NCBI GenBank assembly: GCA_023423535.1 | Contig: JAFAFL010000151.1 | Location: 3,644-67,643 of the forward strand | Origin: Pseudomonadota bacterium | GTDB lineage: Bacteria; Myxococcota; Myxococcia; Myxococcales; Myxococcaceae | Reading direction: 5' to 3' | DNA: 64,000 nt | In this document: piece after piece, positions 28,126-36,033 of the stretch | Layout of the letters: every line of letters starts with the position of its first letter | Numbering within the stretch: position 1 is the stretch's first letter | The notes under the pieces: model-generated | Databases searched by the model: none | The model's input: only the letters and a program-made list of their open reading frames with translations | Told to the model about the DNA's origin: nothing | Position numbers and translations under genes: made by a program

Positions 28126-29016
28126 ATGAGCGCGAACGAGACCCGGGTCACGAGCATTTCGCGGATGTCGAATCGCGTCGGCTCCGCCACCGAGAGCTGC
28201 CTCGTGCAGATCTACGGGCCGGAGCTGGGCAAGCGCTACGTGCTCGACGAGGACGAGCTGACCATCGGGCGCGACGTGAAGAACCAGATCGTGCTCGACA
28301 AGGACAACGTCTCGCGGCGCCACGCCTGCATCCGGCTGCGCGCGGGGAAGTTCTACGTGGAGGATCTCGGCTCGACGAACGGCACCTACCTCAACGAGGA
28401 GGAGGTGGTGCAGGAGATGCCGCTGCGGAGCGGCGACATGGTCCAGGTGGGCAGCACGATCTTCAAGTTCCTCAGCGGCGGGAACGCCTCGGCGGTGGAG
28501 AGCCTCTACCATGAGGAGATCTACCGGATGACGATCGTGGACGGCCTCACCCAGGTCCACAACAAGCGCTACTTCCTCGAGTTCCTCGAGCGGGAGATGG
28601 GGCGCTGCCACCGCTACGGGCGCGCGCTGTCGCTGATGATGTTCGACATCGATCACTTCAAGAACATCAACGACACGCACGGGCACCTCGCCGGTGACTA
28701 CGTGCTCCGCGAACTGGGCTCGACCATCCGTCCCCGCGTGCGCCGCGAGGAGTGCTTCGCGCGCTACGGCGGCGAGGAGTTCGCGGTGGTGATGCCCGAG
28801 GCCGGCCCCGACAACGCGCGCAAGTTCGCGGAGAAGGTGCGCAAGCTCATCGAGGACAAGCCGTTCACCTTCGAGGAGAAGCACATCCCCGTTACCGTCA
28901 GCATCGGCGTGGCGGACATGACGCGCGAGATGACCGAGCCGCTCCAGTTCATCAAGGTCGCGGACGCGAACCTCTACAAGGCGAAGAAGAGCGGCCGGAA
29001 CCGCGTGGTGGGCTGA
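28126..29016 (+). CDS. FHA-GGDEF diguanylate cyclase
   Basis: 296 aa, cytoplasmic. An FHA phosphothreonine-binding domain (about residues 25-115) shows LTIGRD, SRRHACIRL and DLGSTNGTYLN. A GGDEF domain (about 135-296) has active-site GGEEF (215-219), so it should make c-di-GMP from two GTP. The inhibitory I-site (RxxD in the family) reads RREE (206-209) with Glu for Asp, which may weaken product inhibition. The FHA-cyclase fusion suggests control by Ser/Thr phosphorylation, which is rich in myxobacteria. The gene stands alone, with a -10 box and an inverted repeat at its start. Confidence 0.9.
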   Translation: MSANETRVTSISRMSNRVGSATESCLVQIYGPELGKRYVLDEDELTIGRDVKNQIVLDKDNVSRRHACIRLRAGKFYVEDLGSTNGTYLNEEEVVQEMPLRSGDMVQVGSTIFKFLSGGNASAVESLYHEEIYRMTIVDGLTQVHNKRYFLEFLEREMGRCHRYGRALSLMMFDIDHFKNINDTHGHLAGDYVLRELGSTIRPRVRREECFARYGGEEFAVVMPEAGPDNARKFAEKVRKLIEDKPFTFEEKHIPVTVSIGVADMTREMTEPLQFIKVADANLYKAKKSGRNRVVG

Positions 29017-29034
29017 GCCTCTCTTCAGGGCACG

Positions 29035-29544
29035 TCAGGGCACGTCGATGAAGAGGTGCTGCGAGGGCGCGAAGTGGTGCTCCTCGCAGTCGCCCCCGGT
29101 GCCGTCCTCCCACGCGAGCATGGCGAACTCGGCGGGTGAATCGAGCGCGACGATCGGGTGGTGCCAGGTGCCGGCGCGGTAGTTCACGCCCATGCCAGGA
29201 CCTGCGACGAACGCGCGCAGTTGCGTGAGGTCCGGCCCGCCATCTCTCGAGGTCGGCGCCACGCAGACGAGAAAGCGCGCGCACACCAGCGGGAGAAAGA
29301 CCTGCGTCGAGTGCGGATGACGCTCGAGCAGGCGCACGGTGAAGGGGAGTGCCTGCGGCGCGGAGCTGAACACCGCGAGGTTCGGCTGCGCGTTCGAGCG
29401 AGCGTTGTGCAACTGCGCGGCGTGGTTGAAGCGCACCGCGGTGCCCTGGTTCGCGGCCGCGCCACCGTCTGCGCGCGTGGAGACGACGTCTCCGAAGGGA
29501 GCAAAGAGGTCACGCGTCAGCGGCAGGGCGGTGAGGGTCTGCAT
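29035..29544 (-). CDS. Ureidoglycolate lyase (AllA)-like protein
   Basis: 169 aa from the ATG at 29544; the longer frame upstream overlaps the divergent SDR start and is rejected. The AllA family layout is visible: LTRDLFAPFGDVV near the N-terminus, LLERHPHSTQVFLPL in the middle (a cupin-like metal site with His residues), and GVNYRAGTWHHPIVAL near the end. AllA splits ureidoglycolate into glyoxylate and urea in purine breakdown. No other allantoin genes are nearby, so the substrate is inferred only from family. Confidence 0.75.
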   Translation of the reverse strand: MQTLTALPLTRDLFAPFGDVVSTRADGGAAANQGTAVRFNHAAQLHNARSNAQPNLAVFSSAPQALPFTVRLLERHPHSTQVFLPLVCARFLVCVAPTSRDGGPDLTQLRAFVAGPGMGVNYRAGTWHHPIVALDSPAEFAMLAWEDGTGGDCEEHHFAPSQHLFIDVP

Positions 29545-29668
29545 GTGTCGGCGAGGATGTTGTCCGCCGGTCCCTGAAGGCAAGCCTGTGCACGGCCGCG
29601 GACAACGCTGCGCGCGGGGATCAATGAGCGCGTGCAGCGAGGGCGGGTGCGTGGCGACGGTGCGCGCC

Positions 29669-30571
29669 ATGGCCGACAAGAACGACAAGAAGAGCAAGAA
29701 CCCCGACCCTCAGGAGGCCGGCGCGAAGCCGCCCTTTCCGAAGCAGGAGCAGTCCACGCCCGGCACCGAAGGAGACCTCACGCCGAAGGCCGATCACGGC
29801 GAGCGCTCGTACAAGGGCATGGGCCGGTTGAAGGGCCGCGCCGCGCTGGTGACCGGAGGCGACAGCGGCATCGGCCGGGCGGTGGCGCTGGCGTTCGCGC
29901 GTGAAGGCGCGGACGTGGCGGTGAGCTACCTCGAGGAGCACGAGGACGCGAAGGAGACGAAGCGGCTGGTGGAGGAGGCGGGCAGAAAGTGCGTGCTCAT
30001 CCCGGGCGACCTCGTCGAAGAGGCGCAGTGCAAGCGCGTGGTGGCGGAGACCGCCAAGGCCTTCGGCCGGCTCGACATCGTCGTGAACAACGCCGGCTAC
30101 CAGGGACGCGAGCTGGAGCGGTTCGAGGACCTCGATGCGCAGCGGCTCGAGCGCACCTTCCGCACGAACATCCTCGCCATGTTCCACATCTGCCGCGCGG
30201 CGCTGGCGCACCTGAAGGAGGGCGCGGCGATCATCAACGTGGCGTCGATCCAGGCGTACCAACCGAAGCCGGCGATCATCGACTACGCGAGCACGAAGGG
30301 CGCGATCGTCACCTTCACCAAGGGGCTCGCGCAGGAGCTCATCGATCGCGGCATCCGTGTGAACTGCGTGGCGCCCGGGCCGGTGTGGACGCCGCTCATC
30401 CCGCAGTCCTTCGGCGCCGAGCACGTCTCGAAGTTCGGTCAGAACGCGCCCATGGGCAGGCCCGCTCAGCCGGCGGAGCTCGCGCCGGCGTTCGTGTTCC
30501 TCGCCTCGGACGAGTCCCGGTACATCAATGGAGAGGTCCTCGGCGTGACGGGCGGGAAGGTCCTGCCGTAA
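29669..30571 (+). CDS. Short-chain dehydrogenase/reductase with disordered N-terminus
   Basis: 300 aa. A ~50-residue Lys/Pro-rich tail precedes the classical SDR fold. NAD(P)-binding TGGDSGIGRAVA, the NNAG motif (DIVVNNAGY), active-site Ser (INVASIQAY) and YASTK (Tyr-x3-Lys) are all present, with a C-terminal GEVLGVTGGK. This N-terminal extension is typical of the YghA/YhdF-type SDR group, often stress-induced. Substrate unknown. Confidence 0.85.
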   Translation: MADKNDKKSKNPDPQEAGAKPPFPKQEQSTPGTEGDLTPKADHGERSYKGMGRLKGRAALVTGGDSGIGRAVALAFAREGADVAVSYLEEHEDAKETKRLVEEAGRKCVLIPGDLVEEAQCKRVVAETAKAFGRLDIVVNNAGYQGRELERFEDLDAQRLERTFRTNILAMFHICRAALAHLKEGAAIINVASIQAYQPKPAIIDYASTKGAIVTFTKGLAQELIDRGIRVNCVAPGPVWTPLIPQSFGAEHVSKFGQNAPMGRPAQPAELAPAFVFLASDESRYINGEVLGVTGGKVLP

Positions 30572-30668
30572 GGGAGGTTTGCTTTTCCCATCCGGCAACA
30601 AAAGGGTGACCTGTGCGATGATGGGTAGGCTGCTGTCGTCGCACAGCACACCCCTGGAGCCCTCCGCC

Positions 30669-31457
30669 ATGTCCGTCCCGCCGGTCCGTCCGAACAGCCC
30701 GTCCGCCGTGCCTCCGCTTCCGCAGGTCGTCCGCGCCGAGGTCCAGAGCAACGACCCCACGCAGCGCCTGTCGCGGGACTCGACCGGGCACATCCGCATC
30801 TCGGGCGAGGCGTCGAACCGCGGCTTCGTGCCCTCGAGCGCGCAGCTGAGCTTCGACGGTCAGACGGTGTCGGTGCGGCTGTCGGGCGGGATGTCGCCGT
30901 ACGACACCTTCAAGGCGCTCGAGGCGGCGATGCCCCAGGGCTACAAGCTCCGGTTCGTGCACCAGGCCGGCAAGGACGCGCTGGTCGAGGTGGTGAGCAC
31001 CACGAAGTTCGGCCCGCCCTCGCGCCCCGAGCCGCAGAGGCCTTCGGAGCCCTCGCGGCCTTCGCGGCCGGACGGGTTCAACCCGAGCCCCGCGCCGGTG
31101 CAGCCGAGCCGTCCCGGACCGTGGGCGCCGCCGACCGCGCAGGCCGTGGAGGCGAAGGTGTGGAGCGGTGACCCGGCGCAGCGCATCTCGCACGACAGCA
31201 CCGGGCAGATCCGGATCAGCGGGCTCGCGGATGGGTCGTCGCCGGACCCGCGCATCAATCTCTACTTCGACGGCCGCGACGTGAACGTGGCGCTCGATCA
31301 GGGCATGACCCCGTACGAGACCTTCCAGGCGATCGCCGCCGCGATGCCGCAGGGCTACCGGGCGAACCTCGTGTTCCAGGCGCCGCACTCGCACGCGGAC
31401 GTGCTCATCGAGGTGAAGAAGTCCCCCAGCGCCAACGAGGGCGACTGGCTGAAGTAG
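30669..31457 (+). CDS. Tandem-duplicated two-domain protein of unknown function
   Basis: 262 aa, no signal peptide. Two repeats of about 85 residues (roughly 18-105 and 162-250) share the pattern DPxQRxSxDSTGxIRISG..., LxFDGxxVxVxLxxGMxPYxTFxAxxAAMPQGY. They are joined by a Pro/Arg/Ser-rich linker (about 106-160). The repeats look like small alpha/beta domains. I do not recognise the family, and no partner is adjacent. A strong terminator follows. Confidence 0.7.
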   Translation: MSVPPVRPNSPSAVPPLPQVVRAEVQSNDPTQRLSRDSTGHIRISGEASNRGFVPSSAQLSFDGQTVSVRLSGGMSPYDTFKALEAAMPQGYKLRFVHQAGKDALVEVVSTTKFGPPSRPEPQRPSEPSRPSRPDGFNPSPAPVQPSRPGPWAPPTAQAVEAKVWSGDPAQRISHDSTGQIRISGLADGSSPDPRINLYFDGRDVNVALDQGMTPYETFQAIAAAMPQGYRANLVFQAPHSHADVLIEVKKSPSANEGDWLK

Positions 31458-31485
31458 CCGCTCTGCGTAGCCCGTTGATGTGACG

Positions 31486-31524
31486 AGAGGGACCGGCCGC
31501 AGGGCCTGTCCCTCTTTGCTTTGC
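31486..31524 (+). terminator. Rho-independent terminator
   Basis: Stem AGAGGGAC (31486-31493) with GTCCCTCT (31508-31515), an inner GGCC stem, then TTTGCTTTG. It lies 28 nt after the tandem-duplicated protein gene. Confidence 0.75.
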
Positions 31525-31535
31525 GGGGCATGCGA

Positions 31536-32324
31536 TCAGTTGATCGGCTCGCCGGTGCCCGCGTCGGACTCGTCCGTCTCGTCGGTGGTGCCGGCGTCGG
31601 TCTCTTCGTCGGTGCTGCCCGCGTCGGTCTCGTCGGTGGTGCCTGCGTCGACCTCCTCCTCACACCCGACCTCCGCGGTCTCGACCTGCTTCACGAAGAT
31701 GACGGGGCGGAGGATGAACGAGTGCTGCGGACCGGCGGGGTGGACGTTGACCGACTTCTCGCCATCGAAGTCGACGGTGAGGGTGGTCTCGCTGCAGGCG
31801 CTGATCTGGAAGGGGCCGTTGAGCTTGATGCCCGTCTGATCGCCGCTGGGGATCTTCAGCGGAGAGGTGGAGCCGTCGGCCATCACCACGTGGTGGCCCG
31901 CGCCGGGCGCGAGGAGGAGGCGGAGCTGCGAGATCTCGCCGGCCGGCAGAGCCGCAGCGCCGAGCTGCAGGAAGGCGCCGTTCTGGAGCGTGAGCAGGTC
32001 CACGGTGACCGGGGCGCTCATCACGGTGACGGTGCCACCCGCGGTGACGGCATCGACGTGATCGATGGTGACGAAAATTGAGGTGACCTCGGGCTTCGGC
32101 GCATCGACGAGGTTCACCACCAGCCGCCCGGTGCTCGGCTGGATGCGGGGGCGCGCCTGAAGGCCTTCCTCGGGCGAGATGCCTCCATTGTCCGCGCTGG
32201 CGGGGAGCTCATCCGGACCCACGACCCGCCACGCCTGCGGCTGACCGCAGCCGAGCGCGAGAGCGAGCGAGAACACGAGCGTGACGGCAGCCGTCCACAG
32301 CGACTTCTGGAGAGAGACATTCAT
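31536..32324 (-). CDS. DUF4382-type lipoprotein with Asp-Ala-Gly-Thr tail
   Basis: 262 aa from the ATG at 32324, with a signal peptide and lipobox ALGC. A DUF4382-like beta-sandwich covers about residues 55-205 (RLVVNLVDAPKPEVTSIFVTIDHVDAV..., VDLLTLQNG, LPAGEISQLRLLL). The last ~45 residues repeat DAGTTDETD-type units, low complexity and acidic. DUF4382 proteins are surface lipoproteins of unknown role in several phyla. Confidence 0.75.
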   Translation of the reverse strand: MNVSLQKSLWTAAVTLVFSLALALGCGQPQAWRVVGPDELPASADNGGISPEEGLQARPRIQPSTGRLVVNLVDAPKPEVTSIFVTIDHVDAVTAGGTVTVMSAPVTVDLLTLQNGAFLQLGAAALPAGEISQLRLLLAPGAGHHVVMADGSTSPLKIPSGDQTGIKLNGPFQISACSETTLTVDFDGEKSVNVHPAGPQHSFILRPVIFVKQVETAEVGCEEEVDAGTTDETDAGSTDEETDAGTTDETDESDAGTGEPIN

Positions 32325-32451
32325 GCGCGTCGCCCAGAGCATTGCGCGTGCCGCGGAGGGGGCCAGTCGCTCTCGGCGTTTGCGCAGTGGGGGCGTGGGT
32401 CGCGCGCCCGCCCGGTGTCGGTCCGGACCTGTCCGATGCGCGGCCGCTTGC

Positions 32452-32457
32452 TAGCGT
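32452..32457 (+). promoter_or_regulatory. Putative -10 box (TAGCGT), leaderless start
   Basis: TAGCGT ends 6 nt before the ATG at 32464, which lacks a Shine-Dalgarno sequence. Confidence 0.35.
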
Positions 32458-32463
32458 GTGCCC

Positions 32464-32982
32464 ATGTCCCGCGGCGGCCCGGTCGATCCCGAGAGGGTGC
32501 GGAATCTCATCACGCTCGATGCGCAGAACCTGATGACGCGGCTGCGTTCACGGCGGCCGGAGATCATCTCGCTCTTCTCGCGGAGCCGGGACCGGGACGT
32601 GCTCGTGCGCACGCTGCGCTCGTGGTTCGAAGATGTGGGTGCGGAGCCGCTGCTCCTGCTCGAGCCGGAGCACCAGTCCGCCGTCAGCGCCTTCTACGAA
32701 GCGGTGGACGCGCTGCGCTTCTACTTCCACTACACCGAGGACATGCCGGGCACGGTGGACCGCACCCTCACGCTGCGCCTGGCCGAGCTGGAGGGACACT
32801 ACGTCCGGCTCACGCGCGCGCTCGGCGGGCCGGTGCCGGTGGACCTCGCGGACCTGCAGGACGTCTCGCCTCCAACGCGCCGGACGCAGGAGTCGACCGA
32901 AGACGAAGAGGCCGCGGAGGTCGTGGCCGAAGTGGTCGATGCGGAGGTCGTATCCGTGTCCGCCGAGGGCGAGCCGCGCTGA
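32464..32982 (+). CDS. Conserved-looking helical protein of unknown function
   Basis: 172 aa from ATG 32464; a GTG two codons upstream is possible. The first ~115 residues are helical and charged (VRNLITLDAQNLMTRLRSRRPEI..., AVDALRFYFHYTEDMPG), and the last ~45 are acidic, Ala/Val/Glu-rich and probably disordered. No signal peptide, no motif recognised. It converges with the methyltransferase gene, with a 3-bp gap. Confidence 0.6.
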   Translation: MSRGGPVDPERVRNLITLDAQNLMTRLRSRRPEIISLFSRSRDRDVLVRTLRSWFEDVGAEPLLLLEPEHQSAVSAFYEAVDALRFYFHYTEDMPGTVDRTLTLRLAELEGHYVRLTRALGGPVPVDLADLQDVSPPTRRTQESTEDEEAAEVVAEVVDAEVVSVSAEGEPR

Positions 32983-32985
32983 CGG

Positions 32986-33603
32986 TCAGCGTGAACGGGC
33001 AGGGGCAGATGACGCGGGGCGAACGCGCGCGGTGAAGCGGCGCATGGTGCCCTCCGCGCGGCGCTGCGAGGCGTCGATCTCGAAGCCGGCGGCGCGCACC
33101 GCGGACTCCGTGTCGCGGTTCGGGTGACAGCCTCCCGCGAGCTTCGTCCACGCGGGCTGGATGAGGTCCTGCCACTTCGCGCCGAGCGCGCCTTCGCTGC
33201 GCACGTGCTCGAGCATCCGCAGCTCGCCGCCGTTCGCGAGCACCCGCTTCACCTCGCCGAGCCCTCGGTGCGCATCCGGCACGCTGCAGAAGACGAGGCC
33301 GCTCACCACCGTGTCGAACGCGCCGTCGCGGAAGGGGAGGGCCTCCGCGGAGCCACATACCAGCGGCACGTCCGGCGCCCGCTTGCGAGCCGCGCGCAAC
33401 GCGTCCATCGCCGGGTCCAGCCCGATCACCTTCGTGCGGCCGCGCTCGTAGAGCGGCAGGTTCCGCCCCGTCCCGCACCCGATGTCGAGCACCTGCCCAC
33501 GCGCGCCCGATACCAGCCACGCACGCCAGCGCTTCAGCCCCGTCGCCTCCGCGAGGGACATGAAGCCGTCGTACAGCCAGGGGATCTGCTCGAGGCCGCG
33601 CAT
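32986..33603 (-). CDS. Class I SAM-dependent methyltransferase
   Basis: 205 aa. Methyltransf_11 motifs: VLDIGCGTGRNLP (motif I), VIGLDPAMDALRAARKR, CGSAEALPFRDGAFDTVVSGLVFCSV (motifs II-III), and RVLANGGELRMLEHV. The substrate-binding part is short; the closest types are UbiE/phospholipid or small-molecule methyltransferases. It begins 6 bp after the PIN gene and probably shares its transcript. Confidence 0.85.
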   Translation of the reverse strand: MRGLEQIPWLYDGFMSLAEATGLKRWRAWLVSGARGQVLDIGCGTGRNLPLYERGRTKVIGLDPAMDALRAARKRAPDVPLVCGSAEALPFRDGAFDTVVSGLVFCSVPDAHRGLGEVKRVLANGGELRMLEHVRSEGALGAKWQDLIQPAWTKLAGGCHPNRDTESAVRAAGFEIDASQRRAEGTMRRFTARVRPASSAPARSR

Positions 33604-33609
33604 GATGGG

Positions 33610-34059
33610 TCAGCTCACCGTCAGCTCGTGCCAGAGCCGTGCGTCGGCAAAGCGCGCAAGGTGCCCGACGTTGGTGGTCGCCAGCACGACGCGCTTGCCG
33701 GACGCTTCCGCCACCTGACGCGCCTGCGCAACGAGGATCATGTCGCCGTCGAGCTCCCGGTTCCCGGCGGTCGGCTGGCCTGTTTGTCGCGCGTCCGCCC
33801 AGAGCGCTGCCGCCACCATCAGCTGACGGGTGCTGATCTCGACGACTTCGAGCGCGCCTCTCAGTTGATCGAGGCGACGCAGGCCGGCAGTACGTCCTGC
33901 CCGAAGGAGCTCGCGGCGGACCTCGTAGTCACAGATGTCCGGGATGCGCACGTCTGCGCCGTTCGCCAGCAGCGCATCCAGCCAGGCCCTGCAGCGCGCC
34001 GTCGTCTCGTCACCTCGTGGGTGCGTGACCATCCCCAGCGGACCGCTGTCGAGCATCAC
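33610..34059 (-). CDS. PIN-domain ribonuclease, toxin-like
   Basis: 149 aa. The PIN fold is recognised from MLDSGPLGMVTHP (first Asp), YEVRRELLRAG (Glu), GNRELDGDMILVAQA (acidic pair) and a final ATTNVGHLARF. The start is GTG at 34059 or ATG at 34056; both overlap the TGA stop of the upstream 298-aa gene (GTGATG), so translation is coupled. PIN proteins usually act as VapC-type RNases paired with a small antitoxin upstream; here the upstream partner is unusually large. No transposase nearby. Confidence 0.8.
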   Translation of the reverse strand: MMLDSGPLGMVTHPRGDETTARCRAWLDALLANGADVRIPDICDYEVRRELLRAGRTAGLRRLDQLRGALEVVEISTRQLMVAAALWADARQTGQPTAGNRELDGDMILVAQARQVAEASGKRVVLATTNVGHLARFADARLWHELTVS

Positions 34060-34952
34060 GACGTCGTCGAGGGAAAGAGCTGTCGGTCTGATGTCCGGTC
34101 CTCATCGAGAGCGCGGCGAAGAGCCTCCCAGGAGTCCTTCTGCTCCGCTTCGTCCTCTGCATCCCACGCGTGTAGTGCCGCGCGTGCGCGGGCGTTCCTC
34201 GCAGCACGCTGCTCCGCCCAGAGCGCGAAGGCGCGTGTGTCGCCGCCACCCGTCGCCGGTTCGAAGTACCAGGGCAGCCTCAACCGCGGGTCGTCCTGCG
34301 CGAGCAGGCTCGCGAACCGAAGACTGTCTGCATCCGCCAGGAGGCACAGTTCGGCCCAGCGTTCCGGGCTGCCGTCGTCCAGCTCCGCCCCCGTCAGGGC
34401 CGCGAGGAGGAGCACCGTGCCTTCGAGCCCGGGCATCGCCTCCGAAGCCTGAAGCCGGGGTAGCTCGGCCAGGAGCTGCTGGAGTTCCGCCCGAGAATCC
34501 TCCGACTGCGACTGCGCAATCACCTCGAGTCCGATTCCAGCGATCGCGCCGGTGGTGCAGAGCGCTCGAACCGCCGCCGTTCGCGCATCTACCGGTAGTC
34601 GTCCGACGAGTTCGCCCTGCGCCCGCAACCGCGCGTGCAACTGGACGAGGAGTTCTTCTCGCCCGAGTTCTGGAAGAACCTCGATCGCTGCGCGGATGCT
34701 GACCTGGTAGCCGATGAATTCGGCGGTGACCTCGGCGATGAGATCGCGGGTCAGCGTCTGCGCGTGAAGCAACCTCCCAAAGGACTGCTTCAGCGCATTC
34801 GGTGCCCAATGCACCCGCGCACGCACCTCTGCCGGAAGCCGCGAGAGCAGCTCGGCCAGGGACGTCGGCGTCAGCGGGCTGATGGGCGCAGCGACCAGAG
34901 GCACCTCCAGAGGCGGTACCGATGGCTTAATCCTCGGGGGCCTGATGGGCAA
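34056..34952 (-). CDS. 298-aa partner of the PIN protein, function unknown
   Basis: A mostly helical protein with a Pro-rich N-terminus (PIRPPRIKPSVPPLEVPL), alternating Leu-rich and Arg/Glu helices, and a charged C-terminus. No HTH, AbrB or RHH fold of a normal VapB antitoxin is evident to me. It is translationally coupled to the PIN gene, which suggests they work together. The whole operon (this gene, PIN, methyltransferase) lies on the minus strand. It could be a large antitoxin or an unrelated gene that happens to be fused into the operon. Confidence 0.55.
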   Translation of the reverse strand: MPIRPPRIKPSVPPLEVPLVAAPISPLTPTSLAELLSRLPAEVRARVHWAPNALKQSFGRLLHAQTLTRDLIAEVTAEFIGYQVSIRAAIEVLPELGREELLVQLHARLRAQGELVGRLPVDARTAAVRALCTTGAIAGIGLEVIAQSQSEDSRAELQQLLAELPRLQASEAMPGLEGTVLLLAALTGAELDDGSPERWAELCLLADADSLRFASLLAQDDPRLRLPWYFEPATGGGDTRAFALWAEQRAARNARARAALHAWDAEDEAEQKDSWEALRRALDEDRTSDRQLFPSTTS

Positions 34953-35001
34953 CCGGGCGGGGCTTCAGGAGCACGCCGCCCGCTCCCTTGCCCGGAGGCG
35001 C

Positions 35002-36033
35002 CTACGTCCCCTTCCTCCGGTCCCACAGCTCACCCAGCCTCCCCGGCCGGCTGTTCGCGGGCATGCGCGACACGATGTACGAGACGGTGTCGTGCAGCGT
35101 CTCGTGCGGATCGCGGGCGCGGAAGCCCAGCTCGCGCTCCGCCTTGGCGCTGTCGAAGTAGAAGAAGTGCTCGCCGATCTCCACTTCCTGCGGCACCAGC
35201 GACGGCTTCGTCCCGCGCATGTCGGCCCACTTCTCCAGCAGGTGCGCGCCGAGCACGTTCAACTGCTTCGGCAGTCTCAACGGAGGCGTGCGGACGCCCG
35301 TCATGCGCGACAGGCGTTCGTAGAACTCCCTCAGCGACATGTTCACGCCCATCAGGTGCCGGCCGCCGAGCTCACCCTTCGTCAGCGCGGCATGGAAGCC
35401 CGCCGCCGCGTCGCGCACGTCCACGAAGCTCATGCCGCCGTTCGGCATGGACGGGATGTCGCCCGCGAGGAACTTCGCCACCGTCCAGGTACTCGAGAGC
35501 CGGTCGTCGCCCGGGCCGAGCAGCAGCGACGGGTTCATCACCACCAGCGGGATGGAGTGCTTGCGGCAGTACTCGAGCGTCATCCGCTCTTCGTGGATCT
35601 TCGACGCGTAGTACGGCCAGCGCCCGGTGACCTCGATCGGGTAGAGGTCCTCCTCGGTGTGGATCTTCTCGTCCGCGCTCACCGCGATCGCGCCGCTGGT
35701 CGAAGCGAGGATGAACCGCTTCAACTGCGGACACCGCTCTCGGACTTCACTGAGCAGCGACCGCGTCGCGTCCACGTGGAGCGCGTACATCTTGCGCCCG
35801 TCCTTCGGGTCGAACGAGACGAGCCCGGCGAGGTGGTACACGGCCTCCACGCCCTCTAGCGCGCGGCGCACCGCCTCCTTATCCTGCAGGTCCGCCTGGA
35901 TGAACTCAGCGCCCTGCAGCGCGGGGCCCGGCTTCGAGCGGCCGATGCCCACGACCTGGTGCCCGTCCTTCAGCAACAGGGGCACGAGGTGCGCGCCCAG
36001 AAACCCGGTCGCTCCGGTGACGAGGATCCTCAC
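35002..36033 (-). CDS. NAD-dependent epimerase/dehydratase-like reductase
   Basis: 343 aa extended SDR. Features: NAD-binding VTGATGFLGAHLV, a VYHLAGLVSFDP segment, active-site YYASK (YxxxK) and LVVMNPSLLLGPGD. The closest look is dihydroflavonol-4-reductase/3-beta-HSD type. The start overlaps the ElbD-type gene stop by 4 bp (ATGA), so the two are co-translated. In that context it may reduce or modify an acyl intermediate of ether-lipid synthesis, but that is inference from position. Confidence 0.8.
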   Translation of the reverse strand: MRILVTGATGFLGAHLVPLLLKDGHQVVGIGRSKPGPALQGAEFIQADLQDKEAVRRALEGVEAVYHLAGLVSFDPKDGRKMYALHVDATRSLLSEVRERCPQLKRFILASTSGAIAVSADEKIHTEEDLYPIEVTGRWPYYASKIHEERMTLEYCRKHSIPLVVMNPSLLLGPGDDRLSSTWTVAKFLAGDIPSMPNGGMSFVDVRDAAAGFHAALTKGELGGRHLMGVNMSLREFYERLSRMTGVRTPPLRLPKQLNVLGAHLLEKWADMRGTKPSLVPQEVEIGEHFFYFDSAKAERELGFRARDPHETLHDTVSYIVSRMPANSRPGRLGELWDRRKGT

